From positions 1,293,501-1,357,500 of the forward strand of contig NZ_CP028414.1 of assembly GCF_000148585.2 (NCBI RefSeq): a stretch of 64,000 nucleotides of DNA, in the 5' to 3' direction. Each line of letters starts with the position of its first letter. Positions within the stretch are counted from its first letter, which is position 1. Below the pieces are notes generated by a model, which worked only from the letters and a program-made list of their open reading frames with translations, was not told where the DNA came from and searched no databases. Below are positions 25,123 to 35,000 of this stretch, piece by piece. The translations under genes and the position numbers were made by a program. This DNA is from Streptococcus mitis NCTC 12261 (lineage in GTDB: Bacteria > Bacillota > Bacilli > Lactobacillales > Streptococcaceae).

Positions 25123-28100
25123 TTAGTCTTCTTTTTTCTTGCGAGCAAGAAGTCCAAATCCACCTAGGGCTCCAAGAAGTCCAAGCGCTGCAAGACTAGC
25201 GTTAGCTTCTGTACCTGTGTTAGGCAATTCTTTTTGACCTTCAACATATTTAGGTGTTGCTGGTTGAGTAGCTGAATCAGTTGGTACTGATGTTTCAGCT
25301 GGTGTTGGAACAGCAGGTTGGGTTGGAGTTGTTGGTTGTTCCGGTTGCACTGGAGCTACTGGTCGTTCAGGAGTCTCTGGTGTTGTTGGAACTGGTGCTG
25401 GTTCCGGCTTAGGCTCTGGTTTAGGAGTTGGAGCTGGAGTTGGTCCTGGGTAAGGAGTTGGGTTTGGCTTAGGACTGTTTGGAATATAATTAATTGGTGT
25501 ATCCTCACTTGGGTTAGTTGGAACATTTGGTACTTCGTATCCTTTTGTTGGATCGTTTGGATCTACTGGTTTAAGTGGTTGTCCGTTTCCATCAACAGGT
25601 GTGTGACCTGGTACGTATGGAAGAACTGGTTTATCACTTCCTGGTTTTGTTGGATCCGTTGGATCATTTGGATACTTGATTGGGTTAGTTGGTTGACCTG
25701 GAATGTTTGGAATCCATGAACCAAGTGGTTTGTAAACATAAGTTACTGTTGTACCGTTTTCTCCAATCTTACCTTTAGCTTCACCTTCTACACGTTCCAA
25801 TACGTATCCAGTAATAACTTTTCCACTTGTAGCGTACTCATCACCTACTTTACCTTCTGTAGTTTCTGAAGGTAGAAGCTCTTTACCGTTTTCATCTACA
25901 TATTTAACTACTAGGTTAGCTTTGTTCGCTACGTAGTTAATTGGTGTATCCTCACCTGGGTTAGTTGGGACACTTGGTACTTCATATCCTTTAGTTGGAT
26001 CGTTTGGATCCACTGGTTTCAACGGATTACCATCTTTATCCTTAGGTGTGTAGCCTGGGACGTATGGTACTACTTCTGTTGGTTGGCCTGGTTTTGTTGG
26101 ATCCGTTGGATCATTTGGATACTTGATTGGATTTGTTGGTTGTCCTGGGATGTTTGGAATCCATGAACCAAGTGGTTTGTAAACATAAGTTACTGTTGTA
26201 CCGTTTTCTCCAATCTTACCTTTCGCTTCTCCATCTACACGTTCCAATACGTATCCAGTAATAACTTTTCCACTTGTAGCGTACTCATCACCTACTTTAC
26301 CTTCTGTAGTTTCTGAAGGTAGAAGGTCTTTGCCTTTTTCATCTACATATTTAACTACTAGGTTCGCTTTGTTCGCTACGTAGTTGATTGGTGTATCTTC
26401 ACCTGGATTAGTTGGAACATTTGGTACTTCGTATCCTTTTGATGGATCTTTTGGATCTACTGGTTTAAGTGGTTGTCCGTTTCCATCAACAGGTGTGTGA
26501 CCTGGTACGTATGGAAGAACTGGTTTATCACTTCCTGGTTTTGTTGGATCTGCTGGATCATTTGGATACTTGATTGGGTTAGTTGGTTGTCCTGGAATGT
26601 TTGGAATCCATGAACCAAGTGGTTTGTAGGTTACTACTTCTTTAGTATCTTTTGAATCCGCAGTTACTTTTGTAGTTGGTACTGTTACTTTATCAGCTAA
26701 GTATCCTTTAACTACTGGTGATTTCACTTCAGCCAAGTCTTGAGCTGGTGTCCAATCTCCATAAGTCACTTCACCTGTTACCAAATTAACCTTAGCTTCA
26801 CGAGTGAACTTAGCCTCTTGAGTAACAACTTTTGGAGTTCCGTCTTCATTTAACACTGGAGTTCCATCCTCGTACACATATGTGATTGTACGTATGACTG
26901 TTTTGTTTAGATCTTTTTCTTCCAAGCCAGCTGGGTATTTAGGTCCGTCTGGGTTGTTTGGATCAACAGGTGCTCCTGGTGTTTTTGGTTGATCTGGGGT
27001 AACTGGTACAACACGTTCTTTAAGTGTTACTTTGAACTCTTGATCAGTATCTTTATCTTTATCGAACTTACCACCTTCTGGGTATGTATTAGATACTAAT
27101 TCATATCCTTTGTTTTCAAGTTCTTTGATTTTCGCTTTTACGTCAGCTTCTTTTGTAAGTGGTGTATCTGAGTCACCTTCTTCAGTAATAGCATCAACAC
27201 CTGGAATTGGATTTCCTTTCTCATCTACGAAAGTTGTTTTCGCTTTTTGCGTATCCTTCACGTAGTTGATTGGTGTATCCTCACCTGGGTTAGTTGGAAC
27301 ATTTGGTACTTCATAACCTTTAGTTGGATCGTTTGGATCTACTGGTTTCAACGGATTACCATCTTTGTCCTTAGGAGTCATACCTGGTACGTATGGAAGA
27401 ACTGGTTTGTCGTTGCCTGGTGTTGTTGGATCTGTTGGATCATTTGGATACTTGATTGGGTTTGTTGGTTGACCTGGGATATTTGGTACCCATGAACCAA
27501 GTGGTTTGTAGGTTACTACCTCTGTAGTATCTTTTGAATCCGCAGTTACATTTACAACTGGTACACTTGCTTTATCAGCTAAGTATCCTGGTACTACTGG
27601 CGATTTCACTTCAGCCAAGTCTTGAGCTGGTGTCCAATCTCCATAAGTCACTTCACCTGTTACCAAGTTGACCTTAGCTTCACGAGTGAATTTAGCCTCT
27701 TGGGTAACAACTTTTGGAGTGCCGTCTTCATTTAATACTGGAGTTCCATCTTCGTATAAGTATGTGATTGTACGTGTAACAGTTTTATTTAGATCTTTTT
27801 CTTCCAAGCCAGCTGGGTATTTAGGTCCGTCTGGGTTGTTTGGATCAACAGGTGTCCCTGGTGTTTTTGGTTGATCTGGTGTAACTGGTACAACACGTTC
27901 TTTAAGCGTTACTTTAAACTCTTGATCAGTGTCTTTATCTTTATCGAACTTACCGCCTTCTGGGTATGTATTAGAAACTAATTCATATCCTTTGTTTTCA
28001 AGTTCTTTGATTTTAGCTTTTACTTCAGCCTCTTTTGTAAGTGGTGTGTCTGAATCACCTTCTTCAGTAATAGCGTCAACACCTGGAATTGGATTTCCTT

Positions 28101-31100
28101 TTTCATCTACGAAAGTTGTTTTTGCTTTTTGCGTATCTTTTACGTAGTTGATTGGTGTATCTTGACTTGGATCTGTTGGAAGATTTGGTACTTCATATCC
28201 TTCTTTTGGATCGTTTGGATTTACTGGTTTAAGTGGATTTCCATCTTTATCCTTAGGTGTGAATCCTTCAACGTATGGTACTTTTGGTTTATCAGTTCCT
28301 GGTGTTGTTGGATCTGTTGGATCGTTTGGATACTTGATTGGGTCTGTTGGTTGACCTGGAATGTTTGGTACCCATGAACCAAGTGGTTTGTAGGTTACTA
28401 CTTCCTTAATATCTTCGGAATCACCTGTTACATTTACCACTGCAACACTTGCTTTGTCAGCTACAAATCCCTTAACTACTGGTGATTTAACTTCAGATAA
28501 GTCTTTTGCTTCTGACCAATCTCCGTAAGTCACTTCACCTGAAACTAAGTTTACTTTTGCTTCACGTGTGAATTTTGCTTCTTGTGCTACTGTTTTTGGA
28601 GTGCCATCTTCGCTTAATACTGGAGTGCCATCTTCGTATACGTATGTGATTGTACGTGTTACTGTTTTGTTTAGATCTTTTTCTTCCAAGCCAGCTGGGT
28701 ATTTAGGTCCGTCTGGATTGTTTGGATCAACAGGTGTCCCTGGTGTTTTTGGTTGATCTGGTGTAACTGGTACAACACGTTCTTTAAGTGTTACTGTGAA
28801 CTCTTGGTCAGTGTCGACATCTTTATCAAAGACGCCATCTGTTGGATATGTATTAGAAACTACTTCATATCCTTTGTTTTGAGCTTCTTTGATTCTCGCA
28901 GCGATTTCATCTGCTTTTGTAAGTTTGTCTCCACCTTTACCTGTTTCAGAGATTGGCGTGTTACCTTCCACTTGCTTAACATTACCATCTTTGTCTTGGT
29001 AGACAAATGTTGTTTTAGCTTTTTGGATTGGTGAGTAAGTTACTACATATTCGTAATCTTCATCTGTTGCAGTTGTTGGCTGTACCGGAACTTTTTCTAC
29101 ACTTGCAATGTAACCTTCTTTTTGAGGTACTGTTACTTCTGGAAGGTTTGTATCACCGTTTCCAACCCAATTAATATAGATAGGTTTTCTATTGGCATCT
29201 ACCTGCGCTTCATTTTTATCATTTACTTGGATAGTACCTGTATAGCTTACAGTTTGTTTTGTTGGTTCAAATACTTCTTGTCCTGCAAGATCCTTAACAT
29301 CGTCTGCGTAAACATACTTAATCGTACGGTTTACTTCTTCTACTTTTGTTTTCTTAACATAGTAGTAAACAACATTATTTACAAAAGCATTAGGGTTTAC
29401 TCCATTCGCTTGAAGTTCCTCTGAACTATAGATAGCGCTAGCACGTTTTGGACCAATATTAACAGTTCCTGTTGTTCCTTTTGACGGAACATCAACACGA
29501 ATATACTCAACACCTTTGATAGTTTTAGTTAAATCAGGAACTTGGTTTGAAACATCATATTTTTTACCTAAAATGTTCTTAGTTTCATAGCTACCATCTT
29601 CATTAGGCTTAGCATAACCATCATAATTTGTAGGTTCATATGCAAACTCTTCACCTGTTTCAATATTTACTAAAGTAATAGTAACAGCACCTGTTTCAAA
29701 CTGGCTATTACCTCCAGCTCCAACTTCAACTTTCCAACCGTTTGCAACTTTGGTAGTTACATTTTCCTCTCCTCCATTAAGCGGTGTCCCGCCTGAAACT
29801 GTAAGAGTAGCTGCAGTTTTATCAGTATCTCCAACAACACTTCCATCTTTCAAACGACCAGCTTCATCGTAAATGAATTTAGAATACTCGTCTGAGAATG
29901 TACGGTTTGTTATAACTTTCTCAACTCCAAGTTTATCTAAACCTATTGAAACTGTTGAATCTTCTTGGATTGCTCCATCGATTACTTCTATTTCTAATTC
30001 TGTCGGTGATTTTACAGTAGCTTTTAATGTAAAGTTTGTATCACGACCGTCATTAAGAATCCAAACGTTGTTTGCATTAGCTTGAACATTATTCCAACGA
30101 CCTGCAGGACGGTAACTTATACTATCAGCCTTATTAGTATTTGTGACAGTGTTTTTTGAACCATCAATTGCTTTAAAATACGTAAAATCATCATTTGGTA
30201 ATGTAATCGTAAATTTAGAACCTTTTCCGTAACGTACATCACTATCAGTATTAATAACTACTGCATCACTCTTTCTAACGCGTTCACTTCCTTTATATCC
30301 TAAAATGTTATCTCCCATAATAGTAGCAGAAGTATCTTGTTTTTGTGCCGCTGACTTAGATGCTTTATGAGTATACTTATGTTCTAAAATTTGTTGACCA
30401 TTTACACTAATCGCAGCTGTGTATTCTGTATCTTTAGAAATATTAGGTGCATAGTAATCAATGGCTGTTAAGTTTTCTGCATAGAAAGTTGTTACAGCAT
30501 AGTTTTTCGCCTTGTCATTCCATCTAATCGTGTAAGTAGTAGTCCCTACTTCATTCGGAATAGCTGGTTGTTCGGTAAGACGCTCTTCATAAGTCTTACC
30601 ATCTTTCTTACGTTGAGACCAGAATGGACTTTCTCCTCCTCTACTTCCTACAGAGTTAGTAGTTTCTTTAGATGAAACTTCACCAATTACAGTTCCATCT
30701 GCTGCAGTAATTTTTGTACCAGGTTTAAAGCTATCTCCAAACCCTGTTAGGTTTTTCATTTCAATCGTAGTAGTATCACCATTTTGCGCTTGAGATGTAT
30801 CAAATACTACATCAATTCCCCATGCTTTAGGTGCAGTATTATCTGCGTTCATAGTCACATAGGCATTATTAACTGTTACAATTGCATTACCATTTCTAAT
30901 AACACCTTTACCTGTAATGGTTTGATCTTTAGCAGCTGTAGCTCCAAGCACAGCTTCTACTTTACCTGCATGACCTGCACGTTTCATTTCAGCGTAGACT
31001 GCTTCAATAGCAGATGAGATGCGATTTACTTGGGCTGTTAGTTGTTCTTCCGTAGAATCGTTAGAATAGAGCAAACCTTTTGCCGCTACCGCTTCAAGCT

Positions 31101-31650
31101 TGACTGCAGCAATTGCAGCTGATAATTTTTGTTTAGCTTCAACATCTTTAGCTTCCTTATCTGAGAAGTTTGAAGCAACTGTTGCCATTACTTCTGCTTC
31201 TGAAGTCAATTGAGTAAGAACTGATTTAACTTCATCTTTAGGTTTTACTGTTTCAGCCTTTTCTTTATCTACTTCTTTTTTGTCAGCTTGCTCTTTATCA
31301 GATTTTTCTTTTTCAGCTTTATCAGTAATTTCTTTTTCTGCTACAGGTGTTGCTTCAGTTTTAGCCTCTTCTTTTACTTCAGGTTTTTCATCTGCTTTTA
31401 CAGCATCAATCTTTAATTCTGGAAGTTCTTCAACTACAGGTGTTGTTAGAGCAGAGTCTGCATCCTTCTTATTTGTAGCTGCAAAATCAGAAGTAGTCGG
31501 ATTTACTGGTAGAGTCTCATCAGCTTGTACTCCATTAGCACCTAAAACAAGTGCCGTTCCCAAAAGGACACTCGCTGCCCCAAAACTATATTTACGGATA
31601 GAGAAACGCTGGGCTCTTCTACCATGATATTTTTCCATTCTCGAATACAT
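25123..31650 (-). CDS. Adhesin A: giant YSIRK/LPNTG surface protein with MucBP and Muc_B2 repeats
   Basis: A 2175-residue predicted wall-anchored adhesin. The ATG (MYSRMEKYHGRRAQRF) has AAAGGAG five bases upstream. Layout: YSIRK-type signal ([17 protein letters not shown]), cleaved near VQADE; Lys/Glu-rich stretch; helical segment about residues 140-225; two beta-rich modules to about 790 (WGIDVVFDTSQ, then GSKFTITLPNDDFTYF) resembling adhesive N-domains of Gram-positive adhesins; then MucBP-like (KTTFVDEKGNPIPGVD) and Muc_B2-like (KTVTRTITYVYEDG) units with proline-rich linkers; Pro/Thr-rich wall segment; LPNTG at 25213-25227, hydrophobic stretch and RKKKED tail. MucBP families suggest mucin or glycan binding; the ligand is unknown. 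Sister of adhesin B. Confidence 0.92.
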   Translation of the reverse strand: MYSRMEKYHGRRAQRFSIRKYSFGAASVLLGTALVLGANGVQADETLPVNPTTSDFAATNKKDADSALTTPVVEELPELKIDAVKADEKPEVKEEAKTEATPVAEKEITDKAEKEKSDKEQADKKEVDKEKAETVKPKDEVKSVLTQLTSEAEVMATVASNFSDKEAKDVEAKQKLSAAIAAVKLEAVAAKGLLYSNDSTEEQLTAQVNRISSAIEAVYAEMKRAGHAGKVEAVLGATAAKDQTITGKGVIRNGNAIVTVNNAYVTMNADNTAPKAWGIDVVFDTSQAQNGDTTTIEMKNLTGFGDSFKPGTKITAADGTVIGEVSSKETTNSVGSRGGESPFWSQRKKDGKTYEERLTEQPAIPNEVGTTTYTIRWNDKAKNYAVTTFYAENLTAIDYYAPNISKDTEYTAAISVNGQQILEHKYTHKASKSAAQKQDTSATIMGDNILGYKGSERVRKSDAVVINTDSDVRYGKGSKFTITLPNDDFTYFKAIDGSKNTVTNTNKADSISYRPAGRWNNVQANANNVWILNDGRDTNFTLKATVKSPTELEIEVIDGAIQEDSTVSIGLDKLGVEKVITNRTFSDEYSKFIYDEAGRLKDGSVVGDTDKTAATLTVSGGTPLNGGEENVTTKVANGWKVEVGAGGNSQFETGAVTITLVNIETGEEFAYEPTNYDGYAKPNEDGSYETKNILGKKYDVSNQVPDLTKTIKGVEYIRVDVPSKGTTGTVNIGPKRASAIYSSEELQANGVNPNAFVNNVVYYYVKKTKVEEVNRTIKYVYADDVKDLAGQEVFEPTKQTVSYTGTIQVNDKNEAQVDANRKPIYINWVGNGDTNLPEVTVPQKEGYIASVEKVPVQPTTATDEDYEYVVTYSPIQKAKTTFVYQDKDGNVKQVEGNTPISETGKGGDKLTKADEIAARIKEAQNKGYEVVSNTYPTDGVFDKDVDTDQEFTVTLKERVVPVTPDQPKTPGTPVDPNNPDGPKYPAGLEEKDLNKTVTRTITYVYEDGTPVLSEDGTPKTVAQEAKFTREAKVNLVSGEVTYGDWSEAKDLSEVKSPVVKGFVADKASVAVVNVTGDSEDIKEVVTYKPLGSWVPNIPGQPTDPIKYPNDPTDPTTPGTDKPKVPYVEGFTPKDKDGNPLKPVNPNDPKEGYEVPNLPTDPSQDTPINYVKDTQKAKTTFVDEKGNPIPGVDAITEEGDSDTPLTKEAEVKAKIKELENKGYELVSNTYPEGGKFDKDKDTDQEFKVTLKERVVPVTPDQPKTPGTPVDPNNPDGPKYPAGLEEKDLNKTVTRTITYLYEDGTPVLNEDGTPKVVTQEAKFTREAKVNLVTGEVTYGDWTPAQDLAEVKSPVVPGYLADKASVPVVNVTADSKDTTEVVTYKPLGSWVPNIPGQPTNPIKYPNDPTDPTTPGNDKPVLPYVPGMTPKDKDGNPLKPVDPNDPTKGYEVPNVPTNPGEDTPINYVKDTQKAKTTFVDEKGNPIPGVDAITEEGDSDTPLTKEADVKAKIKELENKGYELVSNTYPEGGKFDKDKDTDQEFKVTLKERVVPVTPDQPKTPGAPVDPNNPDGPKYPAGLEEKDLNKTVIRTITYVYEDGTPVLNEDGTPKVVTQEAKFTREAKVNLVTGEVTYGDWTPAQDLAEVKSPVVKGYLADKVTVPTTKVTADSKDTKEVVTYKPLGSWIPNIPGQPTNPIKYPNDPADPTKPGSDKPVLPYVPGHTPVDGNGQPLKPVDPKDPSKGYEVPNVPTNPGEDTPINYVANKANLVVKYVDEKGKDLLPSETTEGKVGDEYATSGKVITGYVLERVDGEAKGKIGENGTTVTYVYKPLGSWIPNIPGQPTNPIKYPNDPTDPTKPGQPTEVVPYVPGYTPKDKDGNPLKPVDPNDPTKGYEVPSVPTNPGEDTPINYVANKANLVVKYVDENGKELLPSETTEGKVGDEYATSGKVITGYVLERVEGEAKGKIGENGTTVTYVYKPLGSWIPNIPGQPTNPIKYPNDPTDPTKPGSDKPVLPYVPGHTPVDGNGQPLKPVDPNDPTKGYEVPNVPTNPSEDTPINYIPNSPKPNPTPYPGPTPAPTPKPEPKPEPAPVPTTPETPERPVAPVQPEQPTTPTQPAVPTPAETSVPTDSATQPATPKYVEGQKELPNTGTEANASLAALGLLGALGGFGLLARKKKED
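25711..28368 (-). repeat. Tandem coding repeats in adhesin A (447-bp and 882-bp units)
   Basis: Judged by the recurring PLGSWIPNIPGQPT block, units begin at about 25711, 26158, 26605, 27487 and 28369. This gives two short units (149 codons, MucBP plus linker) and two long ones (294 codons, MucBP plus Muc_B2 plus linker); a diverged third long unit extends to about 29040. Confidence 0.85.
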
Positions 31651-31745
31651 GTTTTCTCCTTTTTCTCTCAACTTAAATTTTTACAGTTCTTAGAAACACA
31701 TATATATTTATATATTAAATTTTTGGTTCCAAAAACAACCATACC

Positions 31746-31775
31746 AGTTTATCATAAATAAAATTAACTCGTCAA
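31746..31775 (-). promoter_or_regulatory. Promoter of adhesin A
   Basis: Minus strand: -35 TTGACG (31770-31775), 18-base spacer, -10 TAAACT (31746-31751) with an extended TG. Confidence 0.7.
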
Positions 31776-31808
31776 TAAATACATCTTATTTATGCTCGAT
31801 TTATTTAT

Positions 31809-31836
31809 ATTATTTTTGTGCCCTAGGTACAAAAAA
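31809..31836 (-). promoter_or_regulatory. Upstream element of adhesin A
   Basis: Minus-strand GGGCACAAAAATAAT (31809-31823), 33 bases from the -35 box. It forms part of a dyad with the neighbouring GGTACAAAAAA. It matches the adhesin B element in 14 of 15 bases and at the same spacing. Confidence 0.6.
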
Positions 31837-32026
31837 ATAATATTATCAAACTCTTCCTAAACATACTTGGATATATATTTCATAAAAAATACAACATAGA
31901 AGACAACAAACTATCATCTCAAAAATGAATATATACTATTTCTGAGATGTACTATTTGTCGCGGGTACATCCTCTATAGATATTATGGAGCCGCTTTTCT
32001 TAAACCTACTACAGTGGACAAAGAGT

Positions 32027-32053
32027 AAAAAAAGAAGATGACGAATCATCTTC
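32027..32053 (-). terminator. Terminator of adhesin B
   Basis: Stem GAAGATGA / TCATCTTC, loop CGAA, T-run; same sequence as the adhesin A terminator. Confidence 0.92.
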
Positions 32054-32070
32054 TCAAAAACTATGAGTTT

Positions 32071-35000
32071 TTAGTCTTCTTTTTTCTTGCGAGCAAGAAG
32101 TCCAAATCCACCTAGGGCTCCAAGAAGTCCAAACGCTGCGAGGCTAGCATTAGCTTCTGTACCTGTGTTAGGCAATTCTTTTTGACCATCAACATATTTA
32201 GGTGTTGCTGGTTTAGTAGCTGAATCAGTTGGTACTGATGTTTCAGCTGGTGTTGGAACAGCAGGTTGGGTTGGAGTTGTTGGTTGTTCCGGTTGCACTG
32301 GAGCTACTGGTTGTTCAGGAGTCTCTGGTGTTGTTGGAACAGGTTGTGGTGTTGCCACTTTCTTGTAATGATGTACAAGATTTCCATTAGGGTCTTTCGT
32401 AGTTGTTACGTATTCGTAACCTGAAATTCCTTTTGGAGCTTGTGCTCCTTTTTCACTTGGTGCGATATCTTTACCATTTTCGTCTACATAGTAAGTCACA
32501 ACTTGTTCAGGTTGCGGTTTTGGTTGTGGAGTATAACCGTCCTGATCACCATTTGGAGTTACATTTGGAATGTAATTAATTGGTGTATCCTCACCTGGAT
32601 TTGTTGGGATGTTTGGTACTACATATCCTTTTGATGGATCTTTCGGATCAACTGGTTTAAGTGGGTTGCCATCTTTATCTTCTGGTGTGAATCCTGGAAC
32701 GTATGGTAACACTTCTGTTGGTTGTCCTGGTTTTGTTGGATCTTGTGGGTCATTTGGATACTTGATTGGGGTAGTTGGTTGACCTGGAATGTTTGGAATC
32801 CAAGAACCAAGTGGTTTGTAAACATATGTTACTGTTGTTCCATCTGTTCCAATCTTACCTTTAGCTTCACCTTCTACACGGTCCAATACATAGCCAGTAA
32901 TAACTTTTCCACTTGTAGAGTAGTCATCACCAACTTTACCTTCTTTAGTTTCTGTTGGTAGAAGTTCTTTCCCATTTTCATCTACATATTTAACTACCAA
33001 GTTAGCTTTGTTGGCTACATAGTTAATTGGTGTATCCTCACCTGGATTTGTTGGGATACTTGGAACTTCATATCCTTTAGTTGGATCGTTTGGATCTACT
33101 GGTTTCAACGGATTACCATCTTTATCTTCTGGTGTGAATCCTGGAACGTATGGTAATGTTTCTGTTGGTTGACCCGGTTTTGTTGGATCTGTTGGATCAT
33201 TTGGATACTTGATTGGGTTTGTTGGTTGACCTGGAATGTTTGGAATCCAAGAACCAAGTGGTTTGTAAACATATGTTACTGTTGTTCCATCTGTTCCAAT
33301 CTTACCTTTAGCTTCACCTTCTACACGGTCCAATACATAGCCAGTAATAACTTTTCCACTTGTAGAGTAGTCATCACCAACTTTACCTTCTTTAGTTTCT
33401 GTTGGTAGAAGTTCTTTCCCATTTTCATCTACATATTTAACTACCAAGTTAGCTTTGTTAGCTACATAGTTAATTAGTGTATCCTCACCTGGATTTGTTG
33501 GGATACTTGGAACTTCATATCCTTTAGTTGGATCGTTTGGATCTACTGGTTTCAACGGATTACCATCTTTATCTTCTGGTGTGAATCCTGGAACGTATGG
33601 TAATGTTTCTGTTGGTTGACCCGGTTTTGTTGGATCTGTTGGATCATTTGGATACTTGATTGGGTTTGTTGGTTGACCTGGGATGTTTGGAATCCATGAA
33701 CCGATTGGTTTGTAGGTTACTACTTCTTTAGTATTTTCTGAATCTGCAGTTACTTTTGTAGCTGGTACTGTTGCTTTATCAGCTAAGTATCCTTTAACTA
33801 CTGGTGATTTCACTTCAGGTAAGTCTTTAGCTTCTGACCAGTCTCCGTATGTAACCTCACCTGTAACCAAGTTGACTTTAGCTTCACGTGTGAATTTAGC
33901 TTCTTGAGTTACTGTTTTTGGTGTTCCGTCTTCATTTAACACTGGAGTTCCATCTGCGTATACGTATGTGATTGTACGTGTTACTGTTTTGTTTAGATCT
34001 TTTTCTTCAAGTCCAGCTGGATATTTAGGACCGTCTGGGTTATTTGGATCTACTGGAGTTCCTGGTGTTTTTGGTTGATCTGGTGTTACTGTAACTTCTT
34101 TAGCTTTAAGTGTTACTTTGAACTCTTGATCAGTGTCTTTATCTTTATCGAACTTACCACCTTCAGGGTATGTATTAGATACTAATTCATATCCTTTGTT
34201 TTCAAGTTCTTTGATTTTAGCTTTTACGTCAGCTTCTTTTGTAAGTGGTGTATCTGAGTCACCTTCTTCAGTAATAGCGTCAACACCTGGGATTGGATTC
34301 CCTTTTTCATCTACGAATGTTGTTTTCGCTTTTTGCGTGTCTTTTACGTAGTTGATTGGTGTGTCTTGACTTGGATCTGTTGGAAGATCTGGTACGATAT
34401 ATCCTTTTGTTGGATCTGCTGGATCTACTGGTTTAAGTGGATTTCCATCTTTATCCTTCGGTGTGAATCCTGGTACATATGGTAACACTTCTGTTGGTTT
34501 ACCTGGTTGTGTTGGATCATCTGGATTATTTGGATATTTGATTGGGTTTGTTGGTTGTCCTGGGATGTTTGGAATCCATGATCCGATTGGTTTGTAGGTT
34601 ACTACTTCCGTAATATCTTTTGAATCTCCAGTTACATTTACTACTGGAACACTTGCTTTATCAGCTAAGAAACCTGTTACTACTGGTGATTTAACTTCAG
34701 CTAAATCTTTAGCTTCTGACCAATCTCCGTATGTAACTTCTCCTGTAACTAAGTTTACTTTTGCTTCACGTGTGAATTTAGCTTCTTGTGTTACTGTTTT
34801 TGGTGTTCCATCTTCATTTAATACTGGAGTTCCATCTTCGTACACATAAGTGATTGTACGTGTAACAGTTTTGTTTAGATCTTTTTCTTCCAAGCCAGCT
34901 GGGTATTTAGGTCCGTCTGGGTTGTTTAGATCTACTGGAGTTCCTGGTGTTTTTGGTTGATCTGGTGTTACTGTAACTTCTTTTTGTTTAAGTATTACTT

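Larger units (their letters stand above)
31651..32026. other. Intergenic region between adhesins A and B
   Basis: It holds the adhesin A promoter, the upstream TTTTTGTGCCC element with an inverted partner (GGTACAAAAAA, 31826-31836), and about 170 bases beyond with no visible gene. Confidence 0.6.

Noticed and set aside
25318-29424. Many plus-strand open frames rich in Trp and Cys opposite adhesin A, and similar ones opposite B and E
   Set aside because: They are complements of proline- and threonine-rich repeats, recur with the repeat period, lack ribosome sites and have no plausible protein character.
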